Assembly: GCA_965216365.1 (NCBI GenBank)
Contig: CBDCFT010000012.1
Span: 117,043 to 181,042, forward strand
Direction: 5' to 3'
Length of the DNA: 64,000 bases
Origin: CBDCFT01 sp965216365
GTDB lineage: Bacteria > Pseudomonadota > Gammaproteobacteria > Arenicellales > CBDCFT01
The notes beneath the pieces are model-generated. The model was not told the origin of the DNA. It worked only from the letters and a program-made list of their open reading frames with translations, and ran no database searches. The position numbers and the translations under genes were made by a program. Positions 54,170 to 62,700 of this stretch are shown piece by piece (positions within the stretch are counted from its first letter, which is position 1; every line of letters starts with the position of its first letter).

Positions 54170-57102
54170 TGGTTACTTTTATTTCCCAGTGTGAGAAAAA
54201 AGCGCTTGCCCGCACCCGCCGAGTGCTGGATGCTTTTGCGGATCGGATTGGAGATAACACCTGGCAGACCGTAATAACTCAGGAAGGATTGTTAGCAGTT
54301 AAAAAACTCCTGCGGAAAACCGCGAGCAAGAATACGGCCGTGAGTTGTCATTGGATGCGTTCGCGCTCACGTAGCGAGCTGATTTGGGTGGTGGGAAACC
54401 GTAACAAATTTAATGCGGAAGGGATTGTGCCGGTGAATCTAACAACGAAAGAGGTGCCAATGGATATTTTGATAGATAAACCCATTAAAGGAATGAACTA
54501 TGCAAATACCCACTTGCAATGTCTAGATCAACACTTATTCGCGGTGGGATATGTTGCGGAGCAATTGTATAAATCGTTCTACCCCGAAGATAATGCACAG
54601 GCTAATGCCGTGTTCATTGCTGGTTGTATTCACGATTTAGGAAAGCTAGATCCCGGGTTTCAGGAATGGGTAATTAGACCCAAGAATAAGAACTACGTAC
54701 CGGAAGATGGTCAACATATTGATGAAGCTAGATCCAAGTTTAGCTTCGATAAACACCCAAGACACAATGAAATTTCACTCCTTCTTTACCATTTATTGGA
54801 TCACGTAAGCATTAAAACAATAAATTCCCAAAACAAGAAGGCTATTAAACACGCTGTTTACTGGCACCATGCTAAGCCGTTCCGTAAAAATCATAAGGTT
54901 TTTGAAAACTTAGGAGACGTGTACAAAAAGCTAGATAAGAATTTGGGCGGTGATGCATGGGAGAATGTCGTTCTAAAATCCACTGACATGTTATCCAGAC
55001 TTTGTGGTTTGGATTCTTCGTATCGAGAAATTAAAAATAGTCTACTTAGAGATTCATTTCAAAATGAACTGGATAGAGACGCGCTTGATTACATCACTTC
55101 TTTACCTTTTCCAGAGTACAAGGAGTATTCCATCGAAGATTTACTGGAATGCTATACCAACGGGATAAAGAAAAACGGACTTAATAATGTTATCAGGGCT
55201 TGTGTCATTACAGCAGATCGTTGGATTTCAGCGCTATCAGCGAATGACTTAGATGAAGCGATTGCTAATCATACGCTTGATGAGCTTGTTGAAGACAAGC
55301 TTCAGCTTCAATCGGACTTAAACGCCCATATCGAACAATGTTTAACCTCGTTCCCAAATAGTGAACGCACCCAAAAACAGGCAGAAGTAGCTCAGAAGTT
55401 AACCGATCAAGGGGAGTATGGCGTTACTGTTTTGTCCGGTGCGGCGGGTTGTGGAAAGACCAAAATAGCGCTGGAGTGGGCAAAGTTAAAAAACGCTCAA
55501 CAAATACTGTGGATTTGTCCCCGTGTTCAGGTATGTCAGGGTTTGTTTGAAGAATTGGCGAGTGATCGCTATTTGCCTAACGCAACCGTAGAAATTCACA
55601 CGGGCGAATTTAAATATCTTAACACCTATAGTAACCCGACACCAGAAAACGAATTCTTCTCAGGCGATATTGTTATCACTACGATTGATCAAATTCTCAA
55701 CAGCATTATCAGCCATACCAACGCCAACAAGTTAATTGACTATCTAAACGCCCATGTTGTTTTCGATGAGTATCATGAATACATCAATATGCCCGCGTTT
55801 AACTTGTTTTTCGCTGAATTGGTAGAAGTAAAGAATAGACGGGAAAGTGCTGCAAATACACTTCTAGTCTCCGCGACGCCCAATTACCTTTTCACCGAAG
55901 AGTTACTGGAAAGAAAGAGAGAAGATATAGTTGAGATGGAATCTTTCAATCAAAGTCGTTACAAGATTAAATTTGTTACCTACGAAGAGCTAAAAAATGA
56001 CGAAAGTAATCCACTTTACGGCCCGCAAAAGGACAACACCTTTATAATTAGCAACACTGCGATTACCGCGCAAAAGAGCTTTATTCAGAATCAGCAGAAT
56101 GAAAGTTCCATTCTGCTGCATTCAAAATTTAAAAAAAGCGATAAGAAGACGCTTTTTGCGGAAGTGTTTGATTCATTTCAACAATATGGATCACGAAAGT
56201 ATGACATCCTACGTAGTGGACCCATTGTACAGGCCGCCTTGAATATCACCTGTGATTATATGGTCTCCGAAATCAGTACAGCGGAAAATTGTCTGCAAAG
56301 ATTGGGAAGGTTAGACAGATTTGGCGAGAATAACGAGTCCGTCAATATTTTTTGCCTAGCAGTTCCTGACCCAATATCTCAAGGTAAAGGCATAGGTACT
56401 TCCGCGAGGTTTCTATCGCGTAATCATTGTCTAGCATCAACCAAAGCTTGGTATGAATTTCTTGCAAATTACGATCTTGATAAGCCACTAACACTCAAAA
56501 CCATCTACCAGATATACGAAGATTACTACAAACCTGAGAATGGAAAAATAAACTTTATTAGACAAGATTTGATTGATTCGCTGAAAACTAGCGCAAGTCT
56601 AATTGAAGATAAAGTCACTGACCCAATAGTCATTCCACCTAAGAAAGGAGAAAAATTACGTTCAAAAATTAGCAAACGGTCATTGCGAGGCGATAATCGT
56701 TTTGTGCAAATGGCTGTTTGCGATGTCAGTAATCCTATTCAGCCTATTTTTCTGGATGAGTATGCTTATGAAATACCCGCCGATGAAAAAAAGGAAATAG
56801 ATAACCTGACAGCTTCAGTGACAGAGATCGAAGGCTACGGTGATAGTTCTAGAAATCTTTTGGCGCATATGATGAAAAAACACCACAACATTAAGGGCGG
56901 TTCGAAACCCTACAAAGATTTTATATTGCTAAATGAAGCAAGAGACCCAGAATCACCGGTCTACTTAAGTTACACGCCTGCCGATTTGATCCCCGTTGGG
57001 GGTGGGTCTGCAAGACACGATCATGCAATTTATTACGCTGTTTGTGATAAGCAAGCAGTTGGTTCAATTTCAATTCAACAACTTGGTAACAACGGGGATT
57101 AA
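54166..57102 (+). CDS. cas2-3: Cas2-Cas3 fusion, type I-F2
   Basis: The 978-residue protein begins with a Cas2 domain (about 1-95, ending GIVPVNLTTKEVP). An HD nuclease follows with CIHDLGK (His156-Asp157) and later His residues (DKHPRHNE, YWHHAKP). The superfamily 2 helicase has Walker A GAAGCGKT (425-432), DEYH (534-537), SATP (569-572) and motif VI QRLGRLDR (711-718). It is recruited to Cascade-marked DNA to unwind and shred it, and also tethers Cas1. It is shorter than many I-F1 Cas2-3 proteins (about 1,070-1,100), fitting the I-F2 version. Confidence 0.93.
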   Translation: MMVTFISQCEKKALARTRRVLDAFADRIGDNTWQTVITQEGLLAVKKLLRKTASKNTAVSCHWMRSRSRSELIWVVGNRNKFNAEGIVPVNLTTKEVPMDILIDKPIKGMNYANTHLQCLDQHLFAVGYVAEQLYKSFYPEDNAQANAVFIAGCIHDLGKLDPGFQEWVIRPKNKNYVPEDGQHIDEARSKFSFDKHPRHNEISLLLYHLLDHVSIKTINSQNKKAIKHAVYWHHAKPFRKNHKVFENLGDVYKKLDKNLGGDAWENVVLKSTDMLSRLCGLDSSYREIKNSLLRDSFQNELDRDALDYITSLPFPEYKEYSIEDLLECYTNGIKKNGLNNVIRACVITADRWISALSANDLDEAIANHTLDELVEDKLQLQSDLNAHIEQCLTSFPNSERTQKQAEVAQKLTDQGEYGVTVLSGAAGCGKTKIALEWAKLKNAQQILWICPRVQVCQGLFEELASDRYLPNATVEIHTGEFKYLNTYSNPTPENEFFSGDIVITTIDQILNSIISHTNANKLIDYLNAHVVFDEYHEYINMPAFNLFFAELVEVKNRRESAANTLLVSATPNYLFTEELLERKREDIVEMESFNQSRYKIKFVTYEELKNDESNPLYGPQKDNTFIISNTAITAQKSFIQNQQNESSILLHSKFKKSDKKTLFAEVFDSFQQYGSRKYDILRSGPIVQAALNITCDYMVSEISTAENCLQRLGRLDRFGENNESVNIFCLAVPDPISQGKGIGTSARFLSRNHCLASTKAWYEFLANYDLDKPLTLKTIYQIYEDYYKPENGKINFIRQDLIDSLKTSASLIEDKVTDPIVIPPKKGEKLRSKISKRSLRGDNRFVQMAVCDVSNPIQPIFLDEYAYEIPADEKKEIDNLTASVTEIEGYGDSSRNLLAHMMKKHHNIKGGSKPYKDFILLNEARDPESPVYLSYTPADLIPVGGGSARHDHAIYYAVCDKQAVGSISIQQLGNNGD

Positions 57103-58050
57103 ATGATGGAAAAAATAACTGGCATTAAAAGTGTCGATTTCAAAGTGATCGCGAAGGGTCATGGCGTAGTGAACTGGAATGGCCCGACGAATCTTGCGCA
57201 GGAAAACGGTACGACGGTGGATAATCACACTCTACCAAAATTGCGGGGATATACAAATTTGTCAGGTAAAGTTAAGGACACGGGTTATAAGTATAGGAAA
57301 GAGCCGTCGGATATCGATTTCAAAGAAAATCCTTTATACATCAGTCAAAACTGTATCCGTCATCATTTATTTCGCGAACAAGCATATGACGTTCATTATG
57401 CAAAAAAGGCGAACATGCAACAAGTATTAGCATCCGTTACAGGTCTAATTCGAGGGTATGTGGTGCCTGCAACACAAAATAAACGGACAAGTCCGCTTCT
57501 ATTAGAAGACTTTGTAGACCAACTGGGAAACGGTAACTTTGAACAATTCGGTCAAGCTGGAGAGCGTGATAGTTCTTCCTTTTTCTCCAAAACAACTTTT
57601 GGCGACACTGAATACTTATCGTATGGATCTATTAGTGTTGAACAACTCCAATTTATTTCATTAGACAAAAAATTCGATCGAGAGGCGATGGAACTTAAAC
57701 AGGGCCAAGAAAAAGAAGTTGCAGCCGCCATACAGGAGTTTATACAAAACCTTGACCCTAAATTGAAACCTGAAGCTATCTTTCACAAAAATTATGTACG
57801 CAAGGGGGCTATTTTCGATGAGGGTGAAAACGGAATCCTTCTCAATTCAAATGCTGTGCAGGCATTAGTTGGGCATACTATAGACCGAATTTCAAATTTG
57901 TCTATTCGTCAGGCTAAATCTTATATGTATGTAGACGAATTAATCATTGACTACAACGACAGCGACAAAATGATGCGCATTAAGCGCGACGAAGGATCGA
58001 TATCCGAGATACCAGCCTCAGACTATGCCATATATTTTGAAGCAAGATAA
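57103..58050 (+). CDS. cas7fv: Cas7fv, backbone subunit of minimal I-F2 Cascade
   Basis: A 315-residue RAMP-like protein whose pattern (TGIKSVDFKVIAKGHGVVNW, YISQNCIRHHLFREQ, GLIRGYVVPATQNKRTSPLL, SIRQAKSYMYVDEL) matches Cas7fv of Shewanella putrefaciens CN-32 as I remember it. Multiple copies coat the crRNA. It starts immediately after the cas2-3 stop, the same order as in that system. It replaces the csy3 gene of I-F1 loci. Confidence 0.88.
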   Translation: MMEKITGIKSVDFKVIAKGHGVVNWNGPTNLAQENGTTVDNHTLPKLRGYTNLSGKVKDTGYKYRKEPSDIDFKENPLYISQNCIRHHLFREQAYDVHYAKKANMQQVLASVTGLIRGYVVPATQNKRTSPLLLEDFVDQLGNGNFEQFGQAGERDSSSFFSKTTFGDTEYLSYGSISVEQLQFISLDKKFDREAMELKQGQEKEVAAAIQEFIQNLDPKLKPEAIFHKNYVRKGAIFDEGENGILLNSNAVQALVGHTIDRISNLSIRQAKSYMYVDELIIDYNDSDKMMRIKRDEGSISEIPASDYAIYFEAR

Positions 58051-58063
58051 CGAGGGTAATTTG

Positions 58064-59068
58064 ATGAAAATTGAAATCAAATACGATTCTTCGTGGCGCA
58101 ATTCATTTCTCGATGGTGATAACAATAGTCCATTGCCACCAAATGGGCGGAAGTTTGTTGGGTCGATGACTAGCCTTAAAAAACAAGAAAACTTCATTGA
58201 CCGCGAAATAACGATTGATACGGTTATGGGTTTATTGAACAGGTTGATTGGAGACCAAAGAAAGTTATATCAATCTAGACAATGCAGTAACTATTTTTTT
58301 AGAGATATTGAAAGGACAATCAAATTTACTGATTTCCGTACACGTATTAATGAAGAGGCAACCTATATTCGAAATGTTACGGGTAGCACAGATCAAAATT
58401 CTTTCGCCGGATTGATAAAAACCAATGATCCAATTTTCCGATCCAATTACTCCGATCAGTTTTGGGGTGTGCTGGTCTTTGATGTGGATGAGCTCTGTCA
58501 TTTTATAATCGATGACACACCCGTCGTCGGAGTAATTGAACTAAATCCGATAGAAATTTCGTCCCGTTTTGAAGAGCTTAGTAAAATAAAACCAGTAGAC
58601 AATGAAGGACTTGCTAACGAAGCCTTTGTAGCTCTTTCCAACTTGTTCAATAAATACAGTGGATTGAACACCAAAGGCCAAGTAATACCACTTAGGTTAT
58701 ATTGTTCCGCGCTTTATTTGCAATTGAGTAGATTGTCTACAATTTACGACATGAACTCAGCAAAAACGAAAGCAGGGGGACTCGCGGGTATTTCAAATAA
58801 CAATTTCACAAAAAAAGACTTCATGAGCAATTACACAACAGGGGGAAAAAAGAAAGTGTGGGGCAATCCATACACTAGGGAGGAATACGTTGAAGGCGAA
58901 GGCAAATTAAGAAGAATGCTTAAAAAAGCAAGCGGCACACTGGAAATCAATATTAATATTGATCGAAAAAAGGCAAAGGAGTTAGAGCGAATGATTGATG
59001 CTGCAGGAGTTTCCAGTTTCTATCTTGGTAAAAAAGGCTTGGCATACGTTTCGGCTATCAGAGTTTAG
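58064..59068 (+). CDS. cas5fv: Cas5fv, PAM-recognising/5'-handle subunit of minimal I-F2 Cascade
   Basis: Started at ATG 58064 (GAGGGTAATTTG ribosome binding site), the about 334-residue product opens KIEIKYDSSWRNSFLDG and contains VMGLLNRLIGDQRKLYQSR, AKTKAGGLAGIS and a VSSFYLGKKGLAYVSAI ending, the pattern of Cas5fv. In this variant Cas5fv carries an extra alpha-helical domain that takes over PAM recognition from the missing large subunit Cas8f. The frame from 58025 overlaps cas7fv and is not used. Confidence 0.88.
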   Translation: MKIEIKYDSSWRNSFLDGDNNSPLPPNGRKFVGSMTSLKKQENFIDREITIDTVMGLLNRLIGDQRKLYQSRQCSNYFFRDIERTIKFTDFRTRINEEATYIRNVTGSTDQNSFAGLIKTNDPIFRSNYSDQFWGVLVFDVDELCHFIIDDTPVVGVIELNPIEISSRFEELSKIKPVDNEGLANEAFVALSNLFNKYSGLNTKGQVIPLRLYCSALYLQLSRLSTIYDMNSAKTKAGGLAGISNNNFTKKDFMSNYTTGGKKKVWGNPYTREEYVEGEGKLRRMLKKASGTLEININIDRKKAKELERMIDAAGVSSFYLGKKGLAYVSAIRV

Positions 59069-59077
59069 GAGGTGAGT

Positions 59078-59629
59078 ATGGATCACCACGTTGATATTAC
59101 GATCAAACCTGATGCTGAAATGCGAGAAAATTTTCTACTCAACAAGGTTTATACAAAGCTACATAAAGCTTTGTCCGATGCCAATGCAACCGATGTGGGA
59201 GTAAGTTTTCCCCAGTGGAAAATCAAACTTGGAAGAATTCTAAGAATTCATGGTAACAAAGAGCGGCTAGTTGCATTGCAGAACGGAGATTGGCTTGGTG
59301 GTTTAATTGGGTACTGTGAAATAAGCCAAATTACTCCTATTCCAGATCAAGTGATGTATAGAGTCATATCGCGCGTACAACCAAATATGAGTCCTTCAAA
59401 GCTTCGACGGTTACAGCGTAGGGGAAGTATAGTCAAATCGGAGTTGCGGTCTTACAAAACTAAAATGTTTAGTTGTGGAATAGATAATCCTTACTTGGAA
59501 TTGGAAAGTGTTTCAAGTGGAAAGCTGTATAGACGCTATATTGAGTTCGGTGAATTATTAGATAAACCAGCTAACGGAACATTCGACCATTTTGGATTAA
59601 GCAAAACAGCAACCATTCCTTGGTTTTGA
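59078..59629 (+). CDS. cas6f: Cas6f (Csy4) crRNA endoribonuclease
   Basis: The ATG at 59078 follows an AGGAGG at 59067-59072 with 5-nt spacing; the upstream GTG is too close to it. The 183-residue product has His29 at the position of the catalytic His29 of Pseudomonas Csy4, an arginine-rich helix (SPSKLRRLQRRG) that binds the repeat hairpin, and the family C-terminus FGLSKTATIPWF. It cuts each repeat 3' of its stem and stays bound to the crRNA 3' end. Only 130 bp separate it from the array. Confidence 0.93.
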   Translation: MDHHVDITIKPDAEMRENFLLNKVYTKLHKALSDANATDVGVSFPQWKIKLGRILRIHGNKERLVALQNGDWLGGLIGYCEISQITPIPDQVMYRVISRVQPNMSPSKLRRLQRRGSIVKSELRSYKTKMFSCGIDNPYLELESVSSGKLYRRYIEFGELLDKPANGTFDHFGLSKTATIPWF

Positions 59630-59759
59630 CCTTTGTTTTCTTGCTCTTTTAAAATATATATAAAATCAAATAGTTACGATAATACTTATTTTCGTTAGTT
59701 ATTTAGCTGATGTGGAAGTAAGTGCTTGTTGTAATTATTTTTTTATTCTTTTCACTACG
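59630..59759 (+). promoter_or_regulatory. CRISPR leader
   Basis: The 130 bp between cas6f and the first repeat are strongly AT-rich (TTTTAAAATATATATAAAAT, then ATTATTTTTTTATTCTTTTC). This is the usual leader composition; it should hold the array promoter and an IHF bend site for spacer insertion. The array therefore reads rightwards, with the newest spacers next to cas6f. Confidence 0.8.
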
Positions 59760-62700
59760 GTTCACTGCCGCACAGGCAGCTTAGAAATTCTGATCCGGCG
59801 ATTGAGGCTTTTATTCAACGTTCACTGCCGCACAGGCAGCTTAGAAATAACATCAAACGTCCGGCCGGATTAAAATATTGTTCACTGCCGCACAGGCAGC
59901 TTAGAAAAACGGAAGATAGACGGACTTATATTGTGAGGCGTTCACTGCCGCACAGGCAGCTTAGAAATGCGGATTAGCAACCAGGAACTGTATCTCATCG
60001 TTCACTGCCGCACAGGCAGCTTAGAAATTTTTACTACGCGGTTAGAATTTTTGGCGGGAGTTCACTGCCGCACAGGCAGCTTAGAAACTTATCCTTGATT
60101 AAATCGGCCTTTAGCTGTTGTTCACTGCCGCACAGGCAGCTTAGAAAATCCTCATCTCTTGGTATTGCTTTATCTTGTCGTTCACTGCCGCACAGGCAGC
60201 TTAGAAAAAAATGTCATGGCCAGGGTGTAGTTAGTACACGTTCACTGCCGCACAGGCAGCTTAGAAAGATAACCGCTCCACCTCAGCGGCACTCAGTGTG
60301 TTCACTGCCGCACAGGCAGCTTAGAAAAAGTTTCGCATGTATCACGCATTGAAGGCTCGGTTCACTGCCGCACAGGCAGCTTAGAAATTCATGACAAGAT
60401 TGTGGCCAAGCATCTGAACGTTCACTGCCGCACAGGCAGCTTAGAAATATGCAGTTATTGCAAAAGCGCAACGATTCTAGTTCACTGCCGCACAGGCAGC
60501 TTAGAAATGGTTTAGCAATTTGAAATAGATCGCTGCTTGGTTCACTGCCGCACAGGCAGCTTAGAAAAGCAAAGTTCGCATCAGTAAAGTTCGCATCAGG
60601 TTCACTGCCGCACAGGCAGCTTAGAAAAAACATCCAGACAATGCAGAAGTTGAGTATCAGTTCACTGCCGCACAGGCAGCTTAGAAAATTTAAAGAGTGG
60701 CTTTGGAATATTTCTGGCGGTTCCCTGCCGCACAGGCAGCTTAGAAAATCGATGGAAGAATGCCAGCGAGCAAAGACCCCGTTCACTGCCGCACAGGCAG
60801 CTTAGAAATCATTGATTGAGGTCTGAAATTGCGCGTAAGAGTTCACTGCCGCACAGGCAGCTTAGAAAGCATCAGCAAAGTTCGCTTTGTTTTAACCCGT
60901 TCACTGCCGCACAGGCAGCTTAGAAATTTTCGATACTTTCCAGACGCTTATTCCATCGTTCACTGCCGCACAGGCAGCTTAGAAATGTCGGTTTGCGACG
61001 CCTCAGCCGCAGATTCGGTTCACTGCCGCACGGCAGCTTAGAAATGGTGAGTTCACTTTTTTTCGAAATTGAAGATCGTTCACTGCCGCACAGGCAGCTT
61101 AGAAACTTCACGGCCGTTATTTGAATCGGCGATCACAGTTCACTGCCGCACAGGCAGCTTAGAAAAAATCCGCATATCTCACAAGATGACTTGCACGGTT
61201 CACTGCCGCACAGGCAGCTTAGAAATTACAGAATGGTGTTGGATGAAACTAAAAAGAAGTTCACTGCCGCACAGGCAGCTTAGAAATTCACATTATTAGA
61301 GTTACAGAGGGATGGATAGGTTCACTGCCGCACAGGCAGCTTAGAAATGGCGCGGTTGTTGGGTTAGTTGTCAATCCAAGTTCACTGCCGCACAGGCAGC
61401 TTAGAAATGTTGACTTGCTCGAAAACGGACGCCCGTCCCGTTCACTGCCGCACAGGCAGCTTAGAAATCGTACAGCGGATGTAATCACTTGGGTACAAGG
61501 TTCACTGCCGCACAGGCAGCTTAGAAATTACTGCGTAATAAAACAGATTTCGTGTAAATGTTCACTGCCGCACAGGCAGCTTAGAAAATGGTGACAGCGT
61601 ACTGGCGATGTACCGTTCAGTTCACTGCCGCACAGGCAGCTTAGAAATCTTTGAATGTTAGTTCATTCCATTGTTCGTCGTTCACTGCCGCACAGGCAGC
61701 TTAGAAATCGTACAGCGGATGTAATCACTTGGGTACAAGGTTCACTGCCGCACAGGCAGCTTAGAAAATGGTGACAGCGTACTGGCGATGTACCGTTCAG
61801 TTCACTGCCGCACAGGCAGCTTAGAAAAAAGAGGGGCGTAGCTCAGTCAGGTTAGAGTGTTCACTGCCGCACAGGCAGCTTAGAAAAACAGACAGCAATT
61901 TGCCCGACGGGATTGCGTAGTTCACTGCCGCACAGGCAGCTTAGAAATCGTACAGCGGATGTAATCACTTGGGTACAAGGTTCACTGCCGCACAGGCAGC
62001 TTAGAAACATCGTAGAGCCGGATGTATCAAGAAACACGGGTTCACTGCCGCACAGGCAGCTTAGAAAAATTGGATACTACCCAAGATGTAAACGAAGCTG
62101 TTCACTGCCGCACAGGCAGCTTAGAAAGCTTGTGGTGATCAAACATCAATGTTTTACTAGTTCACTGCCGCACAGGCAGCTTAGAAAGCTTGTGGTGATC
62201 AACATCAATGTTTTACTAGTTCACTGCCGCACAGGCAGCTTAGAAACGAGAGGCATTTAGCCGGAGTCACGACCGGCCGTTCACTGCCGCACAGGCAGCT
62301 TAGAAAAATCTGTACAGAGCCAGTCTGCGCGAAGCCGAGTTCACTGCCGCACAGGCAGCTTAGAAATTATCTCTACTATAACATTTCGCCCTTTTAGGGT
62401 TCACTGCGCACAGGCAGCTTAGAAATCCCACAACAACACATCTTCCGATGTGAACACGTTCACTGCCGCACAGGCAGCTTAGAAAAGTCATATTGTGCCT
62501 GCTCCATTATGTACGTGGTTCACTGCCGCACAGGCAGCTTAGAAAACAGACAGCAATTTGCCCGACGGGATTGCGTAGTTCACTGCCGCACAGGCAGCTT
62601 AGAAATCGTACAGCGGATGTAATCACTTGGGTACAAGGTTCACTGCCGCACAGGCAGCTTAGAAAATGGTGACAGCGTACTGGCGATGTACCGTTCAGTT

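Noticed and set aside
57103..59068. Possible csy1-csy2-csy3 (type I-F1) genes or a Tn7-like I-F3 system
   Set aside because: Only two proteins lie between cas2-3 and cas6f and both match Cas7fv/Cas5fv patterns. cas1 and cas2-3 are present and no tniQ or tns genes are seen, which excludes I-F3.
60283..61488. Repetitive open reading frames with recurring FLSCLCGSE or SLPHRQLRK segments
   Set aside because: These are the CRISPR repeat translated in open frames; spacers supply the variable part. They are not protein repeats.
61800..61860. A tRNA gene inside the array
   Set aside because: Only the first about 25 nt of a tRNA are present; the sequence is a spacer bounded by repeats, so no tRNA can be made from it.
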